Positions 1 through 8,820 of a stretch of DNA of 64,000 bases are shown here, piece by piece. The position numbers were made by a program, and so were the translations under genes. Positions within the stretch are counted from its first letter, which is position 1; every line of letters begins with the position of its first letter. The notes below the pieces were generated by a model that was not told the DNA's origin, made no database searches, and saw only the letters and a list, made by a program, of their open reading frames with translations. The DNA is from Streptomyces ardesiacus (lineage in GTDB: Bacteria > Actinomycetota > Actinomycetes > Streptomycetales > Streptomycetaceae): contig NZ_BEWC01000008.1 in NCBI RefSeq assembly GCF_003112575.1, positions 310,001 through 374,000 of the forward strand, written 5' to 3'.

Positions 1-942
1 CTGCTCGCCGCCGACCCGGACGCCCGCTTCCTCGGCGGCGGTACCAACCTGGTCGACCTGATGAAGACCGGCGTCGAGCGCCCCGCCCGCCTCGTCGACG
101 TCCGCGGACTCCCGCTGGACGGCATCGAGGAGACCGCGGACGGCGGCCTGCGCATCGGCGCCACCGTCACCAACAGCGACCTCGCCGCCCACCCGGAGGT
201 ACGCCGCCGCTACCCGGCGCTGGCCCAGGCGGTGCTGGCCGGCGCCTCCGGGCAACTGCGCAACATGGCCACCGTCGGCGGCAACCTGCTCCAGCGCACC
301 CGCTGCGGCTACTTCACCGACCTCGGCACGCCCTGCAACAAGCGGGCCCCCGGCAGCGGTTGCCCCGCGCTCACCGGCGAGCACCACAACCACGCCGTCC
401 TGGGCGCCTCCGACCACTGCGTGGCCGTCCACCCCTCCGACATGGGCGTGGCCCTCGCCGCCTTCGACGCCGTCGTCGGCTACGAAACCCTCGACGGACC
501 GGGCGAGTTGCCGCTGGCCGACTTCTACCTCCCCGTCGGGGACACCCCGCACCTCGAGACCGCCCTGCCGCCCGGCGCGCTCATCACCGGCGTCACCCTG
601 CCGCCCGCGCCGGTCGCCGCCCGGTCCCGGTACCGCAAGGTGCGCGAACGCGCCTCGTACGCCTTCGCGATCGGCTCCGTCGCCGCCGCACTCGGCGTCG
701 AGGACGGCGTCGTGCGCGACGCCCGGCTGGCGTTCGGCGCGGTCGCCCCACGGCCCTGGCGGGCCCGCGCGGCCGAGGCCGTGCTCCTCGGCGCGCCGGC
801 CGACGGCGACACCTTCGCCGCCGCCGCGGACGCGGAACTCGCGGCCGCCAGGCCGCTGCCCGACAACGGATACAAGGTGACCCTCATGCGCAACCTCGTC
901 GTCGCCGTCCTGACCGAACTCGCCGGGGAGGCCGCCCGATGA
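1..942 (+). CDS. Molybdenum aldehyde oxidoreductase, FAD/[4Fe-4S] subunit (PaoB/YagS-like), 5' partial
   Basis: The frame is open from base 1, so the start lies outside the window; 313 residues are visible. It would pass electrons from the molybdenum subunit through an iron-sulfur cluster to FAD. The FAD-binding signature FLGGGTNLVDLMK and a second motif, ATVGGNLLQRTRCGYF, place it in the CO-dehydrogenase/xanthine dehydrogenase medium-subunit family. An insert with cysteines at visible residues 102, 112, 121 and 140 (RCGYF, PCNKR, GSGCPAL, DHCVAVHPSD) is what the E. coli PaoB/YagS type uses for an extra [4Fe-4S] cluster, and ordinary xanthine dehydrogenases lack it. The stop overlaps the next start (ATGA), so the genes are translationally coupled. 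The small [2Fe-2S] subunit is expected just upstream, outside the window. The substrate is probably an aldehyde; this is inference from family. Confidence 0.93.
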   Translation: MLAADPDARFLGGGTNLVDLMKTGVERPARLVDVRGLPLDGIEETADGGLRIGATVTNSDLAAHPEVRRRYPALAQAVLAGASGQLRNMATVGGNLLQRTRCGYFTDLGTPCNKRAPGSGCPALTGEHHNHAVLGASDHCVAVHPSDMGVALAAFDAVVGYETLDGPGELPLADFYLPVGDTPHLETALPPGALITGVTLPPAPVAARSRYRKVRERASYAFAIGSVAAALGVEDGVVRDARLAFGAVAPRPWRARAAEAVLLGAPADGDTFAAAADAELAAARPLPDNGYKVTLMRNLVVAVLTELAGEAAR

Positions 943-3089
943 CCACCGCCACGACCGGTTCCGCGAGGGCCCAGGGCGTCGTCGGCACCGCCCACACCCG
1001 CGTCGAGGGGCGCGACAAGGTCACCGGCGCCGCCCGCTACGCCGGCGAGATCCCCTTCGCCGACCTCGCGCACGGCTGGCTGGTGCTGTCCACCGTGGCC
1101 CGGGGCCGCATCCGCACCATCGACACCGGGCCCGTCCTCGCCCTGCCGGGCGTCCTCGCCGTCCTGCACCACGGCAACGCCCCGCGCGTCGAGACCGACT
1201 ACATCGGTCTGCTGGGCATGCCGCCGGACCCGACCGCCGCCGTCTTCCAGAACGACCGGGTGCCCCACGCGGGCTGGCCCGTCGCCCTCGTCGTCGCCGA
1301 GACGTCCGAGCAGGCCCGGGAGGCCGCCGAGGCCCTCGTCGTCGCCTACGACCGGGAAGCGCACGACACCGAACTCGCCACCGGCCACCCCGGTGCCCAC
1401 CCGGCCGGCGGCGTCATGCCCGGCGAGACCGCCAAGGGCGACCTGGCGGCGGGCCTCGCCGCGTCCGCCGTCGTGGTGGACGAGGAGTACACGACGCCCG
1501 AAGAACACCACAGCATGATGGAACCGCACGCCGCCACGGCCCGGTGGGACGGCGGCCGGCTGGAGGTCGTCGACTCCAACCAGGGCACCACCTGGGTCCA
1601 GACCGAACTGGCGAGCATGTTCTCGCTGGACGCGTCCGCGGTCCGGGTGCGCTCCGAGCACATCGGCGGCGGCTTCGGCAGCAAGGGCCTGCGCGCCCAC
1701 CAGGTGGCCGCCGTGATGGCCGCGACCCACCTGCAGCGCCCGGTGCGCGTGGTGATGACGCGACGACAGATGTTCTCGCTGGCCGGCTACCGCAGCCCCA
1801 CCGTCCAGCGCGTGCGGCTCGGCGCCGACACCGACGGCCGGCTGCGCGCCCTGGAGCACCGCTCGCTGAACCAGACGTCCACCGTCTACGAGTTCGTCGA
1901 GCCCGGCGCGGGCGTGGCCCGGGTGATGTACGACGCCCCCGCCCACCGCACGGTCAACGAGGTCGTGCCGCTGGACGTGCCGTCGCCGACGTTCATGCGC
2001 GCCCCGGGCGAGGCGCCGGGCTCCTTCGCCATTGAGTCGGCCCTCGACGAACTCGCCGTGCGCTGCGGCGTCGACCCGATCGAACTGCGCCTGCGCAACG
2101 AGCCCGAGACCGGCCCCGTCTCCGGCCTGCCGTTCAGCAGCCGCAACCTGGACGCCTGTTTCCGCGAGGGCGCCCGGCGGTTCGGCTGGGCCGAACGCGA
2201 CCCGCGCCCCGGGGTGCGCCGCGACGGACGCTGGCTGCTGGGCACCGGCACGGCCGCCGCCTCCTTCCAGGCGGGCGCCGGTCCCTCCACGGCCCTGGTG
2301 ACCGCCGAGGCGGACGGCACCTTCACCGTGCGGATCGCCGCCGCGGACCTCGGCACCGGCGCCCGGACCGCGCTCACCCTGGTCGCGGCCGACGCGCTGG
2401 AGGTCACGCCCGAGCGGGTCCGGGTCCGCATCGGGGACAGCGACTTCGGCCCGGCGATGATCGCGGGCGGTTCGATGGGCACCCGCTCCTGGGCCTGGGC
2501 GATCACGGCCGCCGCGGCCGAACTGCGCGAGCGCCTCGCCCTGGGCGCCGACATCCCGGCCGACGGCATCACCGTACGGTCCGACACCACCGAGGCCCTC
2601 GGCCGCCTCGCCCAGAAGGAACGGCACTCCTTCGGAGCGCAGTTCGCCGAGGTCGCCGTGGACACCGCCACCGGCGAGGTACGGGTGCGCCGCATGCTCG
2701 GCATCTTCGCGGCCGGCCGCATCGTCAACCCGCTCACCGCCCGCAACCAGCTCGTCGGCGGCATGATCTGGGGCATCTCCATGGCCCTGCACGAAGAGGC
2801 GGTGCGGGACCGGGGCAGCGGCGCCCTCTACGCCCCCGACCTCGCCGGCTACCACGTGGCCACCCACGCCGACGTGGGCGACATCCAGGCGGACTGGGTC
2901 GAGGATCCGGACCCGGACGACCCCGTGGGCATCAAGGGTGTCGGCGAGATCGGCATCGTCGGCGCCGCGGCGGCCGTCGCCAACGCGGTGCGCCACGCGA
3001 CCGGAGTCCGCCACCGCGACCTGCCGATCCGGCCCGACCGCGTGCTGGCGGCGGGGGTGCGCCCGGCCGGGGGCGACGCGGATGCTTGA
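939..3089 (+). CDS. Molybdenum aldehyde oxidoreductase, molybdopterin-binding catalytic subunit (PaoC-like)
   Basis: Large catalytic subunit of 716 residues that binds the molybdenum-cytosine-dinucleotide-type cofactor and oxidises the substrate. The ATG at 939 overlaps the stop of the FAD subunit; the open frame extends further upstream but that part is the shadow of the FAD gene. The N-terminal aldehyde oxidase a/b hammerhead domain (VEGRDKVTGAARYAGE onward) is followed by the molybdopterin domain, with GGGFGSKG near residue 243 and GVGEIG near residue 669, whose glutamate (about 670) is the conserved catalytic base. Length and architecture fit PaoC/YagR rather than eukaryotic-type xanthine dehydrogenase. 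The 3' end overlaps the next gene by 8 bases. No signal peptide is visible in this subunit; Tat export, if any, would be decided by the small subunit outside the window. Confidence 0.94.
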   Translation: MTTATTGSARAQGVVGTAHTRVEGRDKVTGAARYAGEIPFADLAHGWLVLSTVARGRIRTIDTGPVLALPGVLAVLHHGNAPRVETDYIGLLGMPPDPTAAVFQNDRVPHAGWPVALVVAETSEQAREAAEALVVAYDREAHDTELATGHPGAHPAGGVMPGETAKGDLAAGLAASAVVVDEEYTTPEEHHSMMEPHAATARWDGGRLEVVDSNQGTTWVQTELASMFSLDASAVRVRSEHIGGGFGSKGLRAHQVAAVMAATHLQRPVRVVMTRRQMFSLAGYRSPTVQRVRLGADTDGRLRALEHRSLNQTSTVYEFVEPGAGVARVMYDAPAHRTVNEVVPLDVPSPTFMRAPGEAPGSFAIESALDELAVRCGVDPIELRLRNEPETGPVSGLPFSSRNLDACFREGARRFGWAERDPRPGVRRDGRWLLGTGTAAASFQAGAGPSTALVTAEADGTFTVRIAAADLGTGARTALTLVAADALEVTPERVRVRIGDSDFGPAMIAGGSMGTRSWAWAITAAAAELRERLALGADIPADGITVRSDTTEALGRLAQKERHSFGAQFAEVAVDTATGEVRVRRMLGIFAAGRIVNPLTARNQLVGGMIWGISMALHEEAVRDRGSGALYAPDLAGYHVATHADVGDIQADWVEDPDPDDPVGIKGVGEIGIVGAAAAVANAVRHATGVRHRDLPIRPDRVLAAGVRPAGGDADA

Positions 3090-4212
3090 CATCGCGGACG
3101 AACTGAACCGCTGGCTCGCCGAAGGACGGGAGTTCGCCGTCGCCACCGTCGTCTCCGTCGGCGGCAGCGCGCCGCGCGGGCCCGGCGCCGCCCTCGCCGT
3201 CGACAGCGACGGAACGGTGATCGGCTCGGTCTCCGGCGGCTGTGTGGAGGGCGCGGTGTACGAGTTGTGCACCGACGCCCTGCGCAGCGGCGAGACGGTC
3301 CGCGAACGCTTCGGCTACAGCGACGAGGACGCCTTCGCGGTCGGACTGACCTGTGGCGGGACCGTCGACGTCCTGATCACGCCGGTCGGCGCGGACGCCC
3401 CGTCGAGGGAGGTGTTCCGGGCGGCGCTGGCCACCGCCGCCCGGGGTGGGAGCGCGGCCCTCGCCCGGGTCGTCCGGGGCCCCTCCGACCTGCTCGGCCG
3501 GGCTCTGCTGGTCCGTCCGGACGGCACCCACGAGGGCGGTCTCGGCGGCCACCTCGGCCTCGACCGCACGGCCGCCGCCGAGGCCGGTGCCCTGCTGGAC
3601 GCCGGACGCACCGGCACGGTCGGGCTCTCGGAGGACGGGTCGCACTGCCCCGGCGGGCTCACCCTGCTCGTCGAGTCCAGCGTGCCGCCGCCCCGCATGA
3701 TCGTCTTCGGCGCTGTCGACTTCGCCGCGGCGCTCGTACGGGCGGGGAAATTCCTCGGCCATCACGTCACCGTGTGCGACGCCCGGCCGGTCTTCGCCAC
3801 GCGAGCGCGCTTCCCGGAGGCCGACGAGATCGTCGTCGACTGGCCGCACCGCTACCTGCGCCGCACCCCGACCGACGGACGCACGGTGCTGTGCGTGCTC
3901 ACCCACGACGCGAAGTTCGACGTGCCGCTGCTGACGGAGGCGCTGCGGATGCCGGTCGCCTTCGTCGGCGCGATGGGCTCGCGCCGCACCCACGAGGACC
4001 GCGACCGACGGCTGCGCGAGGCGGGCCTGACCGAGGACGAGCTCTCCCGGCTCCGCTCACCGATCGGCCTCGACCTCGGCGCCCGCACTCCCGAGGAGAC
4101 GGCCCTGTCCATAGCGGCGGAGATCGTCGCCCTCCGCCGCGGCGGCACGGGCGCCCCGCTGACGGGCGGGGCGACCCCGATCCACCGGGAGGTGACCGGG
4201 GCGGCCGCCTGA
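3082..4212 (+). CDS. XdhC/PaoD-type molybdenum cofactor maturation factor
   Basis: 376-residue XdhC/CoxI-family protein that in characterised systems binds molybdenum cofactor, helps its sulfuration and hands it to the partner oxidoreductase. The N-terminal XdhC_CoxI domain (VATVVSVGGSAPRGPGAALAV, then SGGCVEGAV and LTCGGTVDVLI) covers about residues 10-105. The C-terminal XdhC Rossmann domain covers about 205-345 (MIVFGAVDFAAALVRAG, FVGAMGSRRTHEDR, SPIGLDLGARTPEE). The ATG at 3082 lies inside the 3' end of the catalytic-subunit gene in another frame (8-base overlap), so expression is coupled. This is the last gene of the operon; the following gene is convergent, 25 bases away. The normally Gly-rich Rossmann loop reads FGAVDFA, slightly degenerate. 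Confident on family; which enzyme it matures is inferred from adjacency. Confidence 0.93.
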   Translation: MLDIADELNRWLAEGREFAVATVVSVGGSAPRGPGAALAVDSDGTVIGSVSGGCVEGAVYELCTDALRSGETVRERFGYSDEDAFAVGLTCGGTVDVLITPVGADAPSREVFRAALATAARGGSAALARVVRGPSDLLGRALLVRPDGTHEGGLGGHLGLDRTAAAEAGALLDAGRTGTVGLSEDGSHCPGGLTLLVESSVPPPRMIVFGAVDFAAALVRAGKFLGHHVTVCDARPVFATRARFPEADEIVVDWPHRYLRRTPTDGRTVLCVLTHDAKFDVPLLTEALRMPVAFVGAMGSRRTHEDRDRRLREAGLTEDELSRLRSPIGLDLGARTPEETALSIAAEIVALRRGGTGAPLTGGATPIHREVTGAAA

Positions 4213-4237
4213 GGAGAGGAGGCGGGGAGCCGCCGGG

Positions 4238-6010
4238 TCAGGGCAGCGTCGACTCGCCGGCCAGGCGTACCGCGCACTCCAGCATCATGGCGTGCACGAA
4301 GGCCTGCGGAAGGTTGCCGCGGAGCTGGCGCTGGCGCACGTCGTACTCCTCGGCGAACAGCCCGGGCGGTCCGCAGGCCGCCCGGGTGCGCTCGAACCAG
4401 CGGAAGGCGCCGGCCCGGTCGTCGACCCGGTGCGTGGCGAGGGCCATCGTGAAGCCGCAGAGCAGGAAGGCCCCCTCGGCCTCCCCGAGCGACTCGCCGG
4501 GGTGCTCGAAGCGGAACAGATACCCGTCCTCGGCCAGGCGGGACTCGACGTACGCGCGGGTGGCGGCGTCGGCGTCGCCGAACGTGCAGCCGCGGGCCAT
4601 CGGCACCAGCAGCGCGGCCTCGGGTCCGTCGTCGTCCTCGGCCCGCCGCCAGCGGCCGTCGGGGAGCAGGCACCGGCGCCGGGTCTCCCGCAGCACCGTC
4701 TCGGCGAGCGCGGCGCACCGGCGCCCCGCGTCGCCGGGCAGCACCTCGGCCATCCGCCGCAGGCCGCACACCACGCTCAGTCTGGAGTGGGTCCACCACC
4801 GGTCCTCCAGCTCCCACAGACCGGCTTCCGGCTTCAGCCACTGCCGCTCGACCACGTCCACGGCGAGGGCCGCGGCCCGCTCCGCCTCCTCGGTCAGCCG
4901 GTCGTGCGCGGCCGCCGCGGCGAACAGCTGCAACGCCTCCCCGAAGGTGTCGAGCTGGAACTGGGTGCCCGCGTCGTTGCCCACGTGGTCGTTGCCGCCG
5001 GGGTATCCGGGCAGCCGCAGGGAGCGCTCGCGCCCGACCGGCCGCCCGTCGACCGTGTACGCGGGGCGCACCTCGTCGCCGTCCTCGAGGATGCGCTCGG
5101 CGACGAAGCGCACGGCGTCGTCCACCAGCGGGTGCGGCCCGTGCGCGGCGACCGCGAGACCGGCGTAGCACTGGTCGCGCAGCCACGCGTAGCGGTAGTC
5201 GTAGTTGCGCCCGCTGTTGGCCCGCTCCGGCAGCGAGGTGGTGGCCGCCGCCACCATTCCCCCGGAGACGCTGGTCAGCCCGCGCAGCACGGCGTAGGCG
5301 TGCCGGGCGTCGCGGGGCGCGACCAGCCGCGAGCAGTCCGGGACCGCCTGCCGCCACTCCCGCTCCGTGGCCCGCCACAGCGCGTCGGCGTCGAGCGGTT
5401 CGGTCTCCCGCCCCGTGGACAGTTCCAGGACGAGGTCGTGCGCCTCGCCCTCGCGCAGCCGAAACGTGCCGCACAGCCGGGTCCCGTCCCGCCACTTTGC
5501 GTCCTCGGCTCCGGCGAGGCGCATCCGCAGGCGCCCCGCCTCCGCCGTCCACACGCCCCCGTCCCGCCCAGGCTCGCGCATCCGGACCTCGCCGAAGCCG
5601 GGCCGCGGGTCCAGGTCGAGGTTCAGCCGGGCCTCGCCCCGTTCCACCCGCATGCGGCGCAGCAGGACGAGCCGGTCCGTACGGGACGGCAGGGCCAGGG
5701 CCTCGCGGCACTCGATCACGCAGTCGGCGGTCACCCACCGGCTCACCCGGATCAGCGTGCCCTCCTCGTAGGAGCCGCCCCAGACGTGCCAGGGATCCGC
5801 GGGCTCGACGGTGAAGTGACCGGCTCCGCCGATCAGCGCGGAGAACACCGCGTCGTCGTGCCACCGCGGGGCGCACATCCACACGATCCGGCCCCGGGGG
5901 TCCAGGACCGCGCCCCGCTCACCGTCGGCGAGTACGGCGTACTCGCGCAGCGCCCAGGGCGGGCACGACGTGTCCGGTTCGGCCGCGCGCTGACCGTCGC
6001 TGTCCTTCAT
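4238..6010 (-). CDS. Glycoside hydrolase family 15 (glucoamylase/trehalase-like)
   Basis: Cytoplasmic GH15-type protein of 590 residues; no signal peptide. The N-terminal beta-sandwich region (YAVLADGERGAVLDPRGRIVWMC) precedes an (alpha/alpha)6 barrel with the signature NYDYRYAWLRDQCY near residue 270 and the C-terminal motif FAEEYDVRQRQLRGNLPQAF, typical of bacterial GH15 enzymes. Family members hydrolyse alpha-1,4 or alpha-1,1 glucosides (glucoamylase, trehalase), so the substrate cannot be fixed from sequence. The ATG at 6010 lies 10 bases after the stop of the polysaccharide deacetylase gene; the frame is open back to 6118, but that would overlap the upstream gene by 98 bases. No strong ribosome site precedes 6010, so the start is only moderately certain. 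Last gene of a four-gene minus-strand operon. Confidence 0.88.
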   Translation of the reverse strand: MKDSDGQRAAEPDTSCPPWALREYAVLADGERGAVLDPRGRIVWMCAPRWHDDAVFSALIGGAGHFTVEPADPWHVWGGSYEEGTLIRVSRWVTADCVIECREALALPSRTDRLVLLRRMRVERGEARLNLDLDPRPGFGEVRMREPGRDGGVWTAEAGRLRMRLAGAEDAKWRDGTRLCGTFRLREGEAHDLVLELSTGRETEPLDADALWRATEREWRQAVPDCSRLVAPRDARHAYAVLRGLTSVSGGMVAAATTSLPERANSGRNYDYRYAWLRDQCYAGLAVAAHGPHPLVDDAVRFVAERILEDGDEVRPAYTVDGRPVGRERSLRLPGYPGGNDHVGNDAGTQFQLDTFGEALQLFAAAAAHDRLTEEAERAAALAVDVVERQWLKPEAGLWELEDRWWTHSRLSVVCGLRRMAEVLPGDAGRRCAALAETVLRETRRRCLLPDGRWRRAEDDDGPEAALLVPMARGCTFGDADAATRAYVESRLAEDGYLFRFEHPGESLGEAEGAFLLCGFTMALATHRVDDRAGAFRWFERTRAACGPPGLFAEEYDVRQRQLRGNLPQAFVHAMMLECAVRLAGESTLP

Positions 6011-6020
6011 GTCGCTACGG

Positions 6021-6833
6021 CTATCCCGGCGCCGGTGACCGAAACGGCGCGGTCCGCGCGGTCCACCCCCTGCGCCCGGTCCCCGCCGCCGAGGGGGAGC
6101 CTCCCCTCCCGTGCTCACCCAGCGGGCCCACCGCCAGACCCGCCGCGCGGCAGTCGCGCACGATGTCCGGCAGCGCGCCGAGCGTGGCCCGCCAGCTCCC
6201 GGGCGCGGAGGCGTGGTCGGTGTCGTGGAGGAGGACGGTGCCGCCGCCGCGCAGATCCGCCGCGACGGTCGCGCGCACCGAGGCGGGCGTGGCGTCGTGC
6301 CGCCAGTCCTTGCCCCAGGCCGTCCACAGCACTGGTCGCAGCCCCGCCCGGTGGGCGGCGGCCCAGCGCCCGGAGGTGAGGATGCCGTAGGGCGGCCGGT
6401 ACCAGCGGGGGACCCGGCCGCCGGCCTCGCCGATCACCCGGACGGCACGCAGCAGGTCGCGCGCGTCCCGCGCCGGCGACGGCCACCAGGGGCGGTCGTG
6501 GGTCCAGCCGTGGACGGCGAGTTCGTGGCCGCGCCGGACCAGTTCACGGGCGACCGCCGGGTGCCGTACGGCGTTCTCGCCCAGGACGAAGAAGGTCGCC
6601 CGTACTCCGAGCGCGTCGAGCGCGTCGAGGAAGAGCGGCGTGGACACCGGGTCCGGGCCGTCGTCGAAGGTGAGGGCGACGTGCCCCGGGGCGCCCTGCC
6701 CGGCCAGCCCGGGAAACCGTCGCCGGCGCAGTCCGGGCAGCCAGGTCGCGGCCGGTCCGATGTGGGCGAGTGCGGCGGCGGCGACCGGTGCGGCGGCGTA
6801 CACCGCCCGTCCGGTGGGAATCCTCTGACGCAT
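6021..6833 (-). CDS. Polysaccharide deacetylase (NodB homology domain)
   Basis: 270-residue carbohydrate esterase family 4-like protein. The NodB core begins HVALTFDDGPDP (metal-binding aspartates about residues 57-58), continues with HGWTH (the HxxxH metal ligands, about 105-109) and RWYRPPYG, and ends with TVLLHDTDH. Such enzymes remove N-acetyl groups from peptidoglycan, chitin or other surface polysaccharides. The N-terminus has a hydrophobic stretch (VYAAAPVAAAALAHIG) that could anchor it in the membrane. The ATG at 6833 was chosen over longer options because GGAGG sits 8 bases upstream. Second-last gene of the SDR-DMT-deacetylase-GH15 operon; with the divergent glycosyltransferase this points to envelope or extracellular glycan work, which is inference. 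Confidence 0.92.
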   Translation of the reverse strand: MRQRIPTGRAVYAAAPVAAAALAHIGPAATWLPGLRRRRFPGLAGQGAPGHVALTFDDGPDPVSTPLFLDALDALGVRATFFVLGENAVRHPAVARELVRRGHELAVHGWTHDRPWWPSPARDARDLLRAVRVIGEAGGRVPRWYRPPYGILTSGRWAAAHRAGLRPVLWTAWGKDWRHDATPASVRATVAADLRGGGTVLLHDTDHASAPGSWRATLGALPDIVRDCRAAGLAVGPLGEHGRGGSPSAAGTGRRGWTARTAPFRSPAPG

Positions 6834-6918
6834 CCGTGGTGCCTCCGGCCCCTCGAGTTCGCTGGTCGTGGTGGGTTCGTCGGGTCCGCTGCTCCCCGGG
6901 TCGCTCGTCCCGGGCCGT

Positions 6919-7827
6919 TCAGCGCCCTGCCGCGCCTCCGGGTCCGTCCCGTGCCGCCGGCGCCGTGTCCCAGGCGCCGTGGACGGACGGGGCCCGGGCC
7001 AGGCCGATGCTGCCGACACCGATCAGGGCCACCCCGATCAGCTCGGGCAGCACCCGCACGCCGAGCAGGATCTCCTCGCCGAACAGACCCCAGCCCAGGG
7101 CGACGCTCGTCAGCGCGTCGCCGAGGGTCAGCGCCGGCTGCGAGGCCGCCAGGGTGCCCGCCCGCAGGGCGCTCTGCAGCAGCAGGAAGCTGGCCCCGCC
7201 CACCACCGCCGTCGCGTACGGCGGCCACTGGGTCAGCACCGCTCCCACCCCCTGCGGCAGGCGTCCGGTGAGTTCCTTGAGCAGTGCCGCCGTCCCGCCG
7301 AACCCGACCGCGGACGCGGAGCCGAACAGCGCCGCCCGGGGGGCGCCCTGCACCATGCTGCCGACCGAGGCGAGGACCGTGATCAGGACGAACAGGGACA
7401 GCCCCGCCCAGATCCACCGGCCGGCGGTGGCGGTGTCGTGGCCGGGCGACGGAGCGGCGGAGCCCAGGAACAGGGCGAGCCCCACGGCCAGCGCCACGAA
7501 CGCCAGCCAGGTCCGCGAGTCCGGGCGGCGGTGGAAGACCGCGCTGCCCACCACCAGCGTGAAGAGCAGTTCGGTGGCCATCAGCGGCTGGACGACGGCC
7601 AGGCTGCCCACCGCCAGCGCGGACGCCTGCAGCACCGTCGTCAGCGCGAGCAGCGCGGCCCCGCCGACCCAGTACCGGTCGCGCACCATCCGCAGCAGCG
7701 AGCGCAGCGCCGTGTGCCGGGCCCCCGCCCGGTCCTCGTCCTGCGCCGCCGCCCGGCGCTGGAGTACGGACGCCGCCGCGTTGGACAGCGCCGCGAACAG
7801 GGCGAGGACGACGGTGAGGACGCTCAC
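6919..7827 (-). CDS. DMT superfamily (EamA-like) transporter
   Basis: 302-residue integral membrane protein with about nine or ten hydrophobic helices in two repeats, as in EamA/DMT permeases (for example VSVLTVVLALFAALSNAAAS, WVGGAALLALTTVLQASALA, VVQPLMATELLFTLVVGSAV, VALIGVGSIGLA). The motif LMATELLFTLVVG, followed by a helix pair and a second SQPALTLGDALTS repeat, supports the family. The GTG at 7827 is chosen because CCGGGAG lies 8 bases before it and the upstream SDR gene ends only 16 bases away; the longer open frame to 8058 overlaps that gene. The substrate is unknown. Its place between an SDR and a polysaccharide deacetylase suggests a role in metabolite or glycan-precursor export, which is inference only. 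Confidence 0.9.
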   Translation of the reverse strand: MSVLTVVLALFAALSNAAASVLQRRAAAQDEDRAGARHTALRSLLRMVRDRYWVGGAALLALTTVLQASALAVGSLAVVQPLMATELLFTLVVGSAVFHRRPDSRTWLAFVALAVGLALFLGSAAPSPGHDTATAGRWIWAGLSLFVLITVLASVGSMVQGAPRAALFGSASAVGFGGTAALLKELTGRLPQGVGAVLTQWPPYATAVVGGASFLLLQSALRAGTLAASQPALTLGDALTSVALGWGLFGEEILLGVRVLPELIGVALIGVGSIGLARAPSVHGAWDTAPAARDGPGGAAGR

Positions 7828-7843
7828 CGCGGCGGGCTCCCGG

Positions 7844-8698
7844 TCATCCGAACCGAGCGGCCAGCCGCCGGTACAGTCCCGGAGCCGTGCCCCGCACCCG
7901 GCACGGCAGCCGCAGCCACGAGGGCACGTACACCTCGTCGCGGCCCCGCGCCACCGCGCTGCGCACCGCCTCGGCCACGCGCTCGGCAGGCACCGGACGC
8001 GGCCTGGACCGCTGGTAGGGAGCGCCGCGGCGCTCGAAGAACGGGGTGTCGACGACACCCGGCACCACGTGGGTGACCCCCACGCCGGTGCCCCGCAGCT
8101 CGTAGCGCAGCGAGTCGGCGAAGGCGCCGATCGCGGCCTTGGCGGCGGAGTACACGGCCTCGTCGCGCACCGCGACGCTGCCCGCCAGCGACCCGATGAG
8201 CACCACCCGCCCCGAGCCCGCCGCCACCATCCCCGGCAGCAGCAGCCGCACCAGGCGCAGCGTGGCCAGCACGTTGATGTCGAAGACCTCGTCGATGGTG
8301 TGCGGGGGCATGTCCAGGAACTCCCCCGCCCAGCCCACCCCGGCCCCGGCCACCAGCAGGTCCACCGGGCCCGCGGTGGCCGTCGCGAAGTCGGTGAGCT
8401 GCCGGTCGGCTCCGGGGAGGGTGAGGTCGGCCGCGAAGGCGGTGGCCGAGGTGTCGTCAGCGACCTGACGCAGCCGCACCGGGTCGCGTCCGGTGAGCAC
8501 CAGCCGCCAGCCCTCCTCGTCGCCCAGCCTGCGGGCCACGGCCGCGCCGATTCCGGAGGACGCCCCGGTCACGAGCGCCGTACGGGTCCGCGGGTCCCGC
8601 AGTCCGAGGGGCCGCCGCCGGGGCCTCGCGTCGTCCGCGTCGGGTGCGACGACCTGAGGGCCGGGGGCGGGGCGGGGACGGGAGAACGCATGGACCAT
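7844..8698 (-). CDS. Short-chain dehydrogenase/reductase (SDR)
   Basis: 284-residue classical SDR. TALVTGASSGIGAAVARRLG is the nucleotide-binding TGxxxGxG motif (about 45-51), followed by the LVAGAGV equivalent of the NAG motif, a catalytic serine in VVLIGSLAG and the YSAAK catalytic Tyr-Lys pair. A roughly 35-residue basic N-terminal extension precedes the Rossmann fold. The ATG at 8698 has AAGGTGG 6 bases upstream; the frame continues to 8890 without a better start. First gene of the minus-strand operon and divergent from the glycosyltransferase at 8821, so 8699-8820 holds the promoters of both. The substrate cannot be assigned; the C-terminal part (VPSWLRLPCRVRGTAPGLYRRL) is like SDRs annotated as acting on lipids or short acyl chains, a weak hint. 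Confidence 0.93.
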   Translation of the reverse strand: MVHAFSRPRPAPGPQVVAPDADDARPRRRPLGLRDPRTRTALVTGASSGIGAAVARRLGDEEGWRLVLTGRDPVRLRQVADDTSATAFAADLTLPGADRQLTDFATATAGPVDLLVAGAGVGWAGEFLDMPPHTIDEVFDINVLATLRLVRLLLPGMVAAGSGRVVLIGSLAGSVAVRDEAVYSAAKAAIGAFADSLRYELRGTGVGVTHVVPGVVDTPFFERRGAPYQRSRPRPVPAERVAEAVRSAVARGRDEVYVPSWLRLPCRVRGTAPGLYRRLAARFG

Positions 8699-8820
8699 GA
8701 GGACCACCTTGGCTCGGGGCGGACCGCGAAGCGGCCGACCGGGGGCCGGGCTTCGCCGTCCGGCCGGACGGGCGGTCACGGAGTATCCCCGGCAGGGCGT
8801 CCGAAACGCCCGCATGTGCA

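Noticed and set aside
3267..5168. Plus-strand frame across XdhC and GH15 genes
   Set aside because: It spans two recognised genes on opposite strands and is Arg/Pro-rich low complexity.
8783..8807. Possible sigma-B-like promoter on the minus strand (GTTTC and GGGATA) for the SDR operon
   Set aside because: The spacer is 13 bases and the -10 reads GGGATA rather than GGGTAC/T, so the match is too poor to call.
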